DNA from: Bacillota bacterium
GTDB taxonomy: Bacteria > Bacillota > Clostridia > Acetivibrionales > DSM-1351
Length of the DNA stretch: 50,682 nt
Direction of reading: 5' to 3'
Assembly: GCA_023443515.1 (NCBI GenBank)
Contig: JAEZUC010000104.1
Location: 1 to 50,682, forward strand
Made by a program: the position numbers and the translations under genes
Part shown: positions 42,669 through 50,529 of the stretch, piece by piece
How positions within the stretch are numbered: position 1 is the stretch's first letter
How the letters are laid out: every line of letters begins with the position of its first letter
Notes under the pieces: generated by a model
What the model was told of the DNA's origin: nothing
Seen by the model: the letters and a program-made list of their open reading frames with translations, nothing else
Databases searched by the model: none

Positions 42669-43172
42669 ATGGACATATTTATGGAGAAAATCGTAAAACG
42701 CAGAAAAACTGCTGTTGACTCAGTAATAATTGCAGCTACAATTTTGATTGGATTAATGTTGATCATGATAGTTGGCTCATTGAGCTTCCTACAAAGCTTT
42801 ATGCCAGTGGTGCTTGTAGCCATTGCATATTTTGGCTATATGCTTATAAGAAACAGAAATGTGGAATACGAATATATCGTTACCAACGGTGAATTAGATA
42901 TAGATATGATAATAGCACAGAGAAAAAGAAAAAGAGTATTTAGTGGTTCTTGCAAAGAGTTTGAAATAATTGCAAAAATGACAAGCGGGCAATATAATCA
43001 AAGCTACGAAAATATCAAAAAGCGCATAAATGCTGTAACATCAATGGATTCAAATGAAGTATACTTCATATCTACAGTAAAAGACGGTGAGAAAATACTT
43101 ATATTTTTTGAACCACATCCCAAAATGATTGAATCATTCAAGAAATATATTCCAAGAAAGGTTTTTGAATAA
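42669..43172 (+). CDS. Small two-helix membrane protein (DUF6106-like, 167 aa)
   Basis: Residues about 18-40 and 45-62 are hydrophobic, leaving a cytoplasmic C-terminal domain of 105 residues with EYEYIVTNGELDIDMI and ILIFFEPHPKMIESFKKYIPRKV. This resembles clostridial proteins listed under a DUF (I believe DUF6106) without function; the exact number is from memory. AGGAGGGG precedes the ATG. It is monocistronic, with its own promoter candidate and terminator. Confidence 0.75.
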   Translation: MDIFMEKIVKRRKTAVDSVIIAATILIGLMLIMIVGSLSFLQSFMPVVLVAIAYFGYMLIRNRNVEYEYIVTNGELDIDMIIAQRKRKRVFSGSCKEFEIIAKMTSGQYNQSYENIKKRINAVTSMDSNEVYFISTVKDGEKILIFFEPHPKMIESFKKYIPRKVFE

Positions 43173-43186
43173 ATTTGAAACCTAAG

Positions 43187-43216
43187 GCAAAGGACTTTTT
43201 TTGTCCTTTGCTTTTT
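43187..43216 (+). terminator. Terminator after the 167-aa membrane protein
   Basis: GCAAAGGAC pairs with GTCCTTTGC across a seven-T loop, then five T. Confidence 0.88.
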
Positions 43217-43244
43217 GAATAACAAATGCAAACAGTATTATAAT
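43215..43244 (+). promoter_or_regulatory. SigA-type promoter candidate of guaB
   Basis: TTGAAT at 43215-43220, 18 bases, TATAAT at 43239-43244, 47 bases before the guaB start. The -35 hexamer begins within the preceding terminator's T-run. Confidence 0.5.
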
Positions 43245-43290
43245 ATTTAAATAAATTTACAAATGTTTATATAAGGAGGAAATATAAAAA

Positions 43291-44793
43291 ATGGCTTTTT
43301 ATTACAACGAACCTTCGAGGACTTTCAGTGAATACCTCTTAGTTCCAAATCTCAGTACCAAGGAATGTATACCGGATAATGTTGTCCTAAAGACACCAGT
43401 AGTTAAGCATAAAGTGGGTGAAAAACCATCTCTTGAGTTGAATATACCGGTTGCTTCTGCAATAATGCAGTCTGTTTCAGACAACAACATGGCAACAGCA
43501 CTGGCAAAATGCGGGGGTATATCATTTATATACGGATCACAAAGTATTGAAAATCAGGCTGAAATGGTGAGGAAGGTTAAAAAATATAAAGCTGGTTTTG
43601 TAGTAAGCGACAGCAATCTCCGTCCTGACAATAAACTCAGAGATGTAGTTGCAATGAAAGAAAAAACAGGACATTCTACCATAGCTATAACTGAAGACGG
43701 AACACCTACAGGCAAACTTCTGGGAATAGTTACAAGCAGGGATTACAGACTTAGCAGAGCATCTCTTGACGAAGAAATAAGTAGCTTTATGACTCCTTTT
43801 TCCCAACTGATATACGGAAATGAAAAAACATCATTAAAAGAAGCAAATGATTTAATATGGGAGCATAAGCTGAACTGTCTTCCAATAATAGATAACAACC
43901 AAAAATTAATGTATTTTGTATTCAGAAAAGACTACGACAGTCACAAGGAAAATCCAAACGAATTGTTGGACAAAAGCAAAAGTCTTATTGTAGGAGCAGG
44001 TATAAATACCCGTGATTACAAGGAAAGAGTCGCTGCACTGGTTGAAGCCGGAGTAGATATCGTTTGTATAGATTCATCCGACGGATACAGCGAATGGCAG
44101 TCAGATACAATTAAATGGATCAAGGAAACATATAATGGGGAAGTAAAAGTTGGTGCAGGAAATGTAGTAGACAAAGAAGGCTTCAGATATTTGGTAAATG
44201 CAGGTGCTGATTTTATAAAGGTTGGTATCGGCGGTGGGTCTATATGCATAACAAGAGAACAAAAAGGTATCGGACGCGGACAGGCATCCTCTCTTATTGA
44301 GGTATCAGCTGCAAGAGACGAATACATGAAAGAGACAGGAATATACGTACCTTTATGTTCTGACGGCGGAATAGTACATGATTATCATATGGTACTTGCC
44401 CTGGCAATGGGTGCTGACTTTATAATGCTGGGAAGATATTTTGCAAGATTTGACGAAAGTCCAACCAGAAAATTAAAGGTTGGAGGAAACTTTGTAAAAG
44501 AATATTGGGGAGAAGGCTCAAACCGTGCAAGAAACTGGCAGAGATATGACATGGGAGGAGAAGCGAAGCTTGGCTTTGAAGAAGGTGTTGACTCCTACGT
44601 TCCGTACGCAGGTAAACTAAAAGACAATCTTGATACTACCATATATAAGATAAAATCTACAATGTGCAACTGCGGAGCCTTATCAGTATCCGAACTCCAA
44701 CAGAAAGCCAGAATAACACTGGTATCCGCAACAAGCATCAAAGAAGGCGGAGCACATGATGTAATATTAAAGGATAAGGAAATATCTTCTTGA
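43291..44793 (+). CDS. guaB: IMP dehydrogenase, Tritrichomonas-like type
   Basis: IMP dehydrogenase oxidises IMP to XMP with NAD, committing purines to GMP. The 500-residue barrel is interrupted by two CBS domains (about 105-220). The catalytic cysteine is C319 in GGGSICITREQKG, and the Arg-Tyr dyad is R418-Y419 in NWQRYDMGG. From memory, these numbers and the wording of these motifs coincide with the IMPDH of the protozoan Tritrichomonas foetus rather than with the usual bacterial GPGSICTTR form. AAGGAGG precedes the ATG. Confidence 0.95.
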   Translation: MAFYYNEPSRTFSEYLLVPNLSTKECIPDNVVLKTPVVKHKVGEKPSLELNIPVASAIMQSVSDNNMATALAKCGGISFIYGSQSIENQAEMVRKVKKYKAGFVVSDSNLRPDNKLRDVVAMKEKTGHSTIAITEDGTPTGKLLGIVTSRDYRLSRASLDEEISSFMTPFSQLIYGNEKTSLKEANDLIWEHKLNCLPIIDNNQKLMYFVFRKDYDSHKENPNELLDKSKSLIVGAGINTRDYKERVAALVEAGVDIVCIDSSDGYSEWQSDTIKWIKETYNGEVKVGAGNVVDKEGFRYLVNAGADFIKVGIGGGSICITREQKGIGRGQASSLIEVSAARDEYMKETGIYVPLCSDGGIVHDYHMVLALAMGADFIMLGRYFARFDESPTRKLKVGGNFVKEYWGEGSNRARNWQRYDMGGEAKLGFEEGVDSYVPYAGKLKDNLDTTIYKIKSTMCNCGALSVSELQQKARITLVSATSIKEGGAHDVILKDKEISS

Positions 44794-44881
44794 TACTTAA
44801 ATTATATTATTTAAGTTTATAGAGATAATTATAGGTGTATTAATCCATAAAACTGTATGTAAAAAAATGGATAAAACCTTC

Positions 44882-44910
44882 TTGACATTATTATATATGT
44901 AATCTATAAT
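44882..44910 (+). promoter_or_regulatory. Consensus SigA promoter of greA
   Basis: A perfect TTGACA at 44882-44887, 17 bases, and a perfect TATAAT at 44905-44910. Transcription should begin near 44917, leaving a leader of about 180 bases before greA. Confidence 0.85.
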
Positions 44911-44912
44911 TA

Positions 44913-44958
44913 GTTAGCAATATAGCTAACCTGACATCAAAGGTACTACAGCCGTCAG
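44913..44958 (+). ncRNA. Structured 5' leader of greA, class unknown
   Basis: Just after the promoter, GTTAGC pairs with GCTAAC (six-base loop), and directly behind it CTGAC pairs with GTCAG across 18 bases that contain a further GG/CC pairing. An A/T-rich tail follows to about 44982. I do not recognise a known riboswitch or T-box. The remaining stretch to 45098 shows nothing beyond the greA ribosome site. Confidence 0.35.
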
Positions 44959-45098
44959 GAACATAATTTTAATTTTTATTCCATGTATATTAATATAAGT
45001 CAATAAATTGAATATTATATTAGAAAAAGACAGTTTTTATATTATTTAATAATCATAGGTCTAGCAGAAAAAATTAATGGTAAAGGAGAGGGCTTCAA

Positions 45099-45575
45099 AT
45101 GTCAGCAAAAGAAGTCGTTTTAACCTACGAAGGTTTAAAGAAGCTGGAAGAAGAATTAGAATTTTTGAGAGGAACCAAAAGAAAGGAAGTAGCCGAGAGA
45201 ATAAAGCAGGCTCTTTCATTTGGTGATATATCTGAAAATTCTGAGTATGATGAAGCTAAAAACGAACAGGCACAAGTAGAAGGCAGGATTTTACAACTTG
45301 AATCTATGCTAAAGCATGCCAGAATAATAGATGAAGATGAAGTAAAAACTGATGTTGTCAGCCTTGGTTCCAAGGTAAAGATTTACGATGTTGAGTTTGA
45401 TGAAGAAGTGGAATACTTGATTGTAGGTTCTACAGAGGCCAATCCTCTTAAATCAAAGATTTCAAATGAATCTCCTGTAGGTGCCGCACTGATTGGACAC
45501 AAAAAGGGCGAAACAGTTGAAGTACAGGTACCGGACGGAGTATTGAAATTTAAGATAATTGAGATATCAAAATAG
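45099..45575 (+). CDS. greA: Transcription elongation factor GreA
   Basis: GreA rescues backtracked RNA polymerase by stimulating transcript cleavage through its coiled-coil tip. The 158 residues have the N-terminal coiled coil (1-75, LTYEGLKKLEEELEFL and SENSEYDEAKNEQAQ with the tip acidic residues) and a C-terminal FKBP-like domain (80-158, ending VPDGVLKFKIIEI). AAAGGAGAGGG precedes the ATG. lysS follows beyond a terminator. Confidence 0.96.
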   Translation: MSAKEVVLTYEGLKKLEEELEFLRGTKRKEVAERIKQALSFGDISENSEYDEAKNEQAQVEGRILQLESMLKHARIIDEDEVKTDVVSLGSKVKIYDVEFDEEVEYLIVGSTEANPLKSKISNESPVGAALIGHKKGETVEVQVPDGVLKFKIIEISK

Positions 45576-45629
45576 AAACAATACAATATGTGTTGCCACA
45601 AAAAGCAAAATTAATATATAATTATACTT

Positions 45630-45664
45630 ACAGTTTACATTAACAATGTAAACTGTTTTTTATA
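45630..45664 (+). terminator. Terminator after greA
   Basis: ACAGTTTACATT pairs with AATGTAAACTGT across three bases, followed by a T-run. Confidence 0.9.
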
Positions 45665-45708
45665 AAGAAAATGATTAAAACACTTTAGTATATAAATAGG
45701 AGGACATA

Positions 45709-47208
45709 ATGTCAGAAGAGAATATCCAGGAGAATCAACAGAGCGAAGAGGAATTAAGTGAGATACTAAGAGTAAGACGTGCAAAGCTAAAGGATTTACA
45801 GGATAAAAACTGTGACCCGTTTAAGATAGTAAAGTATGATGTAACAAATTCAACCAAAAATATTATCGAAAATTTTGAAGCACAAGAAGGACAGATTGCT
45901 TCCATTGCCGGAAGACTGATGTCAAAGCGTGGCATGGGTAAGGCAGGATTTTGTGATCTTCAGGACAGAGATGGGAAAATTCAGCTTTACGTCAGGAAAG
46001 ACGAAGTAGGAGATGAAGCCTATGAAATGTTTAAAAAATATGACATCGGCGATATAGTTGGCGTAAAGGGCGAGATATTCAGGACCCACAAAGGAGAAAT
46101 ATCAATTAAGGTAAAAGAAATTACCCTTTTATCAAAGTCATTGCTCCCATTGCCTGAAAAGTGGCATGGTTTAAAAGATACAGATTTAAGATACAGACAA
46201 AGGTATGTTGATTTAATAGTAAATCCGGAAGTTAAGAATACATTTATATTAAGAAGTAAAATAATAAAATCAATCAGAAAATTTCTTGATAACAGAGGAT
46301 TTCTTGAAGTTGATACACCGTTATTGAACACAATTCCCGGAGGAGCGGCTGCAAGACCGTTTATCACACATCACAATACATTAGACCTGGATATGTACTT
46401 GAGAATTGCACCTGAACTCTACTTAAAGAGACTTATAGTAGGTGGAATGGAAAAAGTATATGAAATGGGAAGAATGTTCAGAAATGAAGGTATGTCCGTA
46501 AAGCACAATCCTGAGTTTACAATGATGGAAGTGTATGAAGCATACAATGATTATAAGGGAATGATGGAACTTACAGAAAACCTTATATCTACAGTAGCAA
46601 TGGAAACATTAGGTACCACTAAGATTCAGTACCAAGGACAGGAAATTGATCTTACTCCGCCTTGGAATAGAATGACTATGATAGAAGCAGTAAAAAAATA
46701 TTCAGGTATTGACTTTGACGCAATAAAAACCGATGAAGAAGCGAAAGCAGCCGCAGAATCAAAAAAAGTACATGTAAAAGACGGTATGGTTCGCGGAGAA
46801 ATATTGAATCTTATGTTTGAAGAATTTGTAGAGAGCAACCTGGTGCAACCTACATTTATATATGACTACCCGGTAGAAATATCTCCTCTTACAAAAAGAA
46901 AGCCGGATTGTCCTGAATTAACAGAACGTTTTGAATTCTTCATTACAGGAAGAGAAATGGGTAATGCATACTCTGAGTTAAACGATCCTATTGATCAAAA
47001 AGAAAGATTTATCAGCCAGGTGAAAAAGAGGGATTCCGGAGACGAAGAAGCAAATATGATGGATGACGATTATGTTACTGCCTTGGAGTATGGAATGCCT
47101 CCAACAGGTGGATTGGGAATAGGAGTTGACAGACTGATAATACTATTGACTGATTCTGCATCAATAAGAGACATCCTGTTGTTCCCAACAATGAAACCGA
47201 GAGATTAA
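45709..47208 (+). CDS. lysS: Lysyl-tRNA synthetase, class II
   Basis: LysS charges tRNA-Lys. The 499-residue enzyme has an N-terminal OB fold (about 60-165, SIAGRLMSKRGMGKAGFCDL). Class II motif 1 is near FLDNRGFLEVDTPLL (residue 200), motif 2 is FRNEGMSVKHNPEFTMME (near 263), and motif 3 is GLGIGVDRLIILLTDS (near 467). AGGAGG precedes the ATG by five bases. The transcript probably continues toward the next gene; no terminator is seen. Confidence 0.97.
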   Translation: MSEENIQENQQSEEELSEILRVRRAKLKDLQDKNCDPFKIVKYDVTNSTKNIIENFEAQEGQIASIAGRLMSKRGMGKAGFCDLQDRDGKIQLYVRKDEVGDEAYEMFKKYDIGDIVGVKGEIFRTHKGEISIKVKEITLLSKSLLPLPEKWHGLKDTDLRYRQRYVDLIVNPEVKNTFILRSKIIKSIRKFLDNRGFLEVDTPLLNTIPGGAAARPFITHHNTLDLDMYLRIAPELYLKRLIVGGMEKVYEMGRMFRNEGMSVKHNPEFTMMEVYEAYNDYKGMMELTENLISTVAMETLGTTKIQYQGQEIDLTPPWNRMTMIEAVKKYSGIDFDAIKTDEEAKAAAESKKVHVKDGMVRGEILNLMFEEFVESNLVQPTFIYDYPVEISPLTKRKPDCPELTERFEFFITGREMGNAYSELNDPIDQKERFISQVKKRDSGDEEANMMDDDYVTALEYGMPPTGGLGIGVDRLIILLTDSASIRDILLFPTMKPRD

Positions 47209-47303
47209 AGACCTGGAAAGTATTAACTTTGGTATGATAGCATATAAAGATAAACGGATAACCTATATGTAATTGGGACCTTTGATTGGTCATGGAGGTT
47301 AAT

Positions 47304-48215
47304 TTGAAGTACACGAAAAAAGAATCAAGAACAATAATGGACGTACCTGCTAATTCAACAAAAGAAGAAATTGAAAAAAAATATGACGTTATACTGAAAA
47401 AGTACCGCAAAATGAAAATTGACGGTACTTTAACCGAGGAAGCGCAAGAAGATTTTCAAAAGAAAACAGATGCGTATAGAATCCTTATGGGGTATGAGGT
47501 TGAAGAGCCAAAAGAACCAAAAAAGGAAACATATGTTGACAAGACATTTGAAAAGGCAGGAATTGATAAGAAAAAGGTAGATAACTTTTTTCATTATCAC
47601 AAGTACCATATACTAGTAGCATTAGCGGTTGTTATAATTATTGCATCAACAGTATATTCCATTGTGACCAAAGTTGAACCTGACATAACCATAGGGATTT
47701 TAGGTGAAGTACACGAGCAGTCAACTGATACATTGAAGCAGAAAATAACAAAGAGTATACCTGAAATAAAGGAAGTCGCCTTGGAAACTGTACTGCTTAG
47801 TGACAGAATAAATGATCCGAATACACATATGTATATACAAAAAGCAATGATAGTTTTCTCAGCTTCTGATACAGATGTATTTTTATTAAGTAAGTATGTA
47901 TTTGACCAGTATGCCTCAGATGGTGCCTTTATGGCGCTTGATGATGTAGCAAGAGATTTTAAAATAGATGTTAAATCCAGTGATTACCTCAAACTTAAAG
48001 TTGTAGAAGACTGGAATCAGCCGCAGGACCCGAACGAAAAGCGAACAGTTAAATCATATAGAGATTCTGAGCCTAAATTATATGGTATAGACGTAACAAA
48101 CAGTGAATTTTTCAAGGATGTTGATGTTTTGGGGCCTGAAAAAATATTGGCTGTTCGCGTAGAGCCGGAAAATTTTGAACTTATAAAAAAGCTCATAAAG
48201 ATATTTACAAAGTAA
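47304..48215 (+). CDS. Membrane protein with degenerate J-like N-terminus (303 aa)
   Basis: The N-terminal 65 residues (VPANSTKEEIEKKYDVILKK, then a helix ending AYRILMGYE) read like a DnaJ domain but lack the HPD triad needed to stimulate DnaK. One membrane helix (about 103-125) follows, then an outside domain of about 180 residues that I do not recognise. GGAGG lies five bases before a TTG at 47304, which I take as the start; earlier in-frame starts overlap that site. It precedes the anti-sigma antagonist by 44 bases. Confidence 0.7.
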   Translation: MKYTKKESRTIMDVPANSTKEEIEKKYDVILKKYRKMKIDGTLTEEAQEDFQKKTDAYRILMGYEVEEPKEPKKETYVDKTFEKAGIDKKKVDNFFHYHKYHILVALAVVIIIASTVYSIVTKVEPDITIGILGEVHEQSTDTLKQKITKSIPEIKEVALETVLLSDRINDPNTHMYIQKAMIVFSASDTDVFLLSKYVFDQYASDGAFMALDDVARDFKIDVKSSDYLKLKVVEDWNQPQDPNEKRTVKSYRDSEPKLYGIDVTNSEFFKDVDVLGPEKILAVRVEPENFELIKKLIKIFTK

Positions 48216-48259
48216 CGGCGATAAGAAAAAATGTCGGTAAAGGGGGTAGTAATAGTAAT

Positions 48260-48577
48260 ATGGAACATAGTGAACTGAGCGTTCAAAAAATATTAGATAA
48301 CAATAAATGTAAAATAGTCTTGTCAGGCGAAATTGACATTTATACATCACAGAATTTTAAAAACGAACTAAATGATGCTGTTAAATCTTGTAATGGTGAT
48401 CTCTATATAGATTGCAAGGAACTTACCTATATAGACAGCACAGGCTTAGGTATACTTGTAGGAGCACTTAAAGAGGTAAGAAAAGAAGACAATCATATAT
48501 ACATTTGCAATCTGAAGGATAATATTAAAAAGTTATTTCTTATTACCGGCTTGGACAAGTTATTTAAAATAGAATAA
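48260..48577 (+). CDS. Anti-sigma factor antagonist (STAS domain, RsbV/SpoIIAA-like)
   Basis: The 105-residue STAS protein should bind an anti-sigma kinase when unphosphorylated and so free the sigma factor. The phosphorylatable serine lies in YIDSTGLGILVG (near residue 56-67), and SGEIDIYTS near 22 is the typical N-terminal signature. A GGGGGTAG run precedes the ATG. A good terminator separates it from the anti-sigma/sigma pair, unlike the usual single rsbV-rsbW-sigB transcript. Confidence 0.9.
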   Translation: MEHSELSVQKILDNNKCKIVLSGEIDIYTSQNFKNELNDAVKSCNGDLYIDCKELTYIDSTGLGILVGALKEVRKEDNHIYICNLKDNIKKLFLITGLDKLFKIE

Positions 48578-48593
48578 ACTAATCAGAGACAAG

Positions 48594-48619
48594 AGGTACA
48601 CTTACCGTGTACCTTTTTT
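48594..48619 (+). terminator. Terminator between antagonist and anti-sigma genes
   Basis: GGTACAC pairs with GTGTACC across five bases, followed by six T. Confidence 0.82.
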
Positions 48620-48659
48620 CTAGGTGTTAGATTAAATCACTGAAATAAGGAGAATGCCA

Positions 48660-49046
48660 ATGGAAAGAATATCGAACGATAATGTAACACTTATCTTACC
48701 TGCAAAGGGCGAATATGTAAGTACAGCAAGACTGACTGCATCAAGTGTCTCAACCAGAGCAGGTTTTAATATTGACGAAGTTGAAGATATAAAGGTAGCT
48801 GTATCTGAAGTATGTAATATAATACTATCAAGAACAGAAAATAACATAAGTCAATATAGGATATCCTTTGATATCAATACTGATAATATCAAAATAACAT
48901 TTACGGCAGAAAACAGTACACTAAACTGCTTTGAACAATCCATAGAAAACGAATATGGACTATACATTATGAAAGCTCTAATGGATTCAGTAGAACTTTG
49001 TAATGAAGATCATTCCATAGTAATGACAAAAAAGATTGGAGTATAG
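48660..49046 (+). CDS. RsbW-like anti-sigma factor with altered ATP-binding boxes
   Basis: The 128-residue protein has the RsbW layout, with VEDIKVAVSEVCN and the C-terminal GLYIMKALMDSVEL. The N-box asparagine of SEACTNA is replaced (SEVCNII), and the G1 box lacks its D-x-G pattern (TAENSTLN), so kinase activity may be weak or lost while sigma binding could remain. ATG 48660 is chosen because AGGAG precedes it by seven bases; the ATG at 48654 is too close. sigB starts two bases after its stop. Confidence 0.82.
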   Translation: MERISNDNVTLILPAKGEYVSTARLTASSVSTRAGFNIDEVEDIKVAVSEVCNIILSRTENNISQYRISFDINTDNIKITFTAENSTLNCFEQSIENEYGLYIMKALMDSVELCNEDHSIVMTKKIGV

Positions 49047-49048
49047 CT

Positions 49049-49798
49049 ATGGAAAACAAAACTCAAAATACATTAAACTACGATGAAGCACAGTTGTTTT
49101 CTTTATACATAAATACAGGTAACCTTGAATATAGAAATGAGATTGTAGCAAATTACCTTGGCCTTGCAGAGTATTTATCCAAAAAGTTTTTAAACAGAGG
49201 AGTTGACTTTGATGATATATATCAAGTCGCTTGCCTAGCCTTAATAAAGGCTGTAGATAGATTTAGTCCGGACAAGGGAGTAAAGTTTGTAAGTTTTGCT
49301 ACTCCTACAATTCTTGGTGAAATAAAGAGATTTTTCAGGGACAAGAGTACAACTATAAAAATACCAAGAAGAATATATGAATCCCGGCAGGGAGTAAACA
49401 AAGTCAGAGATGAACTTACACAAAAACTAAGTAGAGTACCAAGGGCAGATGAAATAGCTGAATACATGGGAATATCTGTTGAAACAGTACTTGAGATACT
49501 AGAAGCCGGAAGCTCCACCATAGTTAAATCCCTTGATCAGACAATCAATCAGGATAGTGATTCTGAGTTAGGTGACACTTTGGGGTATGACGAGAAAACA
49601 TATGAAATGATAGACAACAAAGACTTTATACAAAAAGTGCTCACATCATTTAATGACGTTGAAAGAGAATTTATAACATACAGGTATATTCAGGACAAGA
49701 CTCAGAAGCAGATAGCTGAAATACTTGGAGTTTCACAGATGTATATTTCAAGAATGGAAAAGAAGATACTCGACAAATTCAGAACCTACCTCAAGTAG
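49049..49798 (+). CDS. sigB: SigB-type RNA polymerase sigma factor
   Basis: The 249-residue sigma has region 2 (FDDIYQVACLALIKAVDRFSP and the -10-reading stretch ending GEIKRFFRDK), region 3 (PRRIYESRQGVNKVRDELTQ) and region 4 with the -35-reading helix QKQIAEILGVSQMYISRMEKK. The GEIKRFFRDK and PRRI wording is that of SigB rather than SigF or SigG. It should direct general-stress genes. Its ribosome site GGAG lies inside the preceding anti-sigma gene, so the two are coupled. Confidence 0.92.
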   Translation: MENKTQNTLNYDEAQLFSLYINTGNLEYRNEIVANYLGLAEYLSKKFLNRGVDFDDIYQVACLALIKAVDRFSPDKGVKFVSFATPTILGEIKRFFRDKSTTIKIPRRIYESRQGVNKVRDELTQKLSRVPRADEIAEYMGISVETVLEILEAGSSTIVKSLDQTINQDSDSELGDTLGYDEKTYEMIDNKDFIQKVLTSFNDVEREFITYRYIQDKTQKQIAEILGVSQMYISRMEKKILDKFRTYLK

Positions 49799-49808
49799 GT
49801 GCATCATT

Positions 49809-49833
49809 GTTTACACCTAAAAAATACGGGTAT
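49809..49833 (+). promoter_or_regulatory. SigB-like promoter behind sigB
   Basis: GTTTAC at 49809-49814, 13 bases, GGGTAT at 49828-49833, matching the SigB consensus at 11 of 12 positions. The next gene starts 35 bases later. Confidence 0.65.
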
Positions 49834-49867
49834 TATATAATATAACAAAATTTAGGCAGGTGTAATT

Positions 49868-50299
49868 GTGAGAGCTATTACTTATATCATTAACGATCCT
49901 GTAAATGTATCTGAAATTGTTACGCTAATTCTTGATTACATTACATTAGGGAATTGTGTATGTGAAGACGTAAAATTTGAAATAAGAGTTATACTCAATG
50001 AATTGATTGTAAATGCATTACAGCACGGCAATAAATGCAAAGAGGATAAGCGTACGTATGTAACCTTCAAAATAATTGACAATTACTTATATGTGAGTGT
50101 AATGGATGAGGGTAGCGGTTTCAACCATACAAAAACTGCATTGCTTAATAAAGATTTGGATTGTATAAATGATCTGTATTGCGATCATGGCAGAGGATTG
50201 GTTATAGTTCGACAACTATGTGACAAAATGAAGTTTAATAAATGCGGTAATAAAGTCTCAATTATTAAAAATCTATACTTACAACATAAAAAAGTTTAA
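49868..50299 (+). CDS. HATPase-domain protein, RsbW/RsbT-like serine kinase
   Basis: The 143-residue GHKL protein has an intact N-box (VILNELIVNALQHG, near 40), a G1 box (DEGSGF, near 79) and a G2-like HGRGLVIVRQLCD (near 108). It could phosphorylate a STAS antagonist or act as an anti-sigma factor. The GTG start follows AGGCAGGTG. It stands directly behind a SigB-like promoter, which suggests feedback on the stress system. Confidence 0.85.
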   Translation: MRAITYIINDPVNVSEIVTLILDYITLGNCVCEDVKFEIRVILNELIVNALQHGNKCKEDKRTYVTFKIIDNYLYVSVMDEGSGFNHTKTALLNKDLDCINDLYCDHGRGLVIVRQLCDKMKFNKCGNKVSIIKNLYLQHKKV

Positions 50300-50389
50300 G
50301 GAAATAAAAGAATAAACTAGAACACAGGTATAAAAAACATATAAATTAAAATAATAGTCGAAAATGGTGTTACGTGGCATAAGACTTCA

Positions 50390-50419
50390 TTGACAATAAA
50401 AGTGCAATTATGATATTCT
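50390..50419 (+). promoter_or_regulatory. Upstream promoter P1 of the presumed rRNA operon
   Basis: TTGACA at 50390-50395, 18 bases, TATTCT at 50414-50419, with an extended TG just before the -10. Confidence 0.6.
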
Positions 50420-50494
50420 AAGTAAGCCGTTGCTACGGTGAAGGCATTTTTAATACATTATTAATAAGAATATAATTAATTTGTAAAAAAAGTG

Positions 50495-50523
50495 TTGACA
50501 GTAAAGTATCAGCGTGTTATTAT
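50495..50523 (+). promoter_or_regulatory. Downstream promoter P2 of the presumed rRNA operon
   Basis: TTGACA at 50495-50500, 17 bases, TATTAT at 50518-50523. A shifted TATAAT lies at 50521-50526 with 20-base spacing. Confidence 0.65.
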
Positions 50524-50529
50524 AATTAA

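Noticed and set aside
44913..44958. Known riboswitch (purine, preQ1, c-di-GMP, fluoride, T-box) before greA
   Set aside because: None of the conserved cores of these classes can be found; only simple stems remain.
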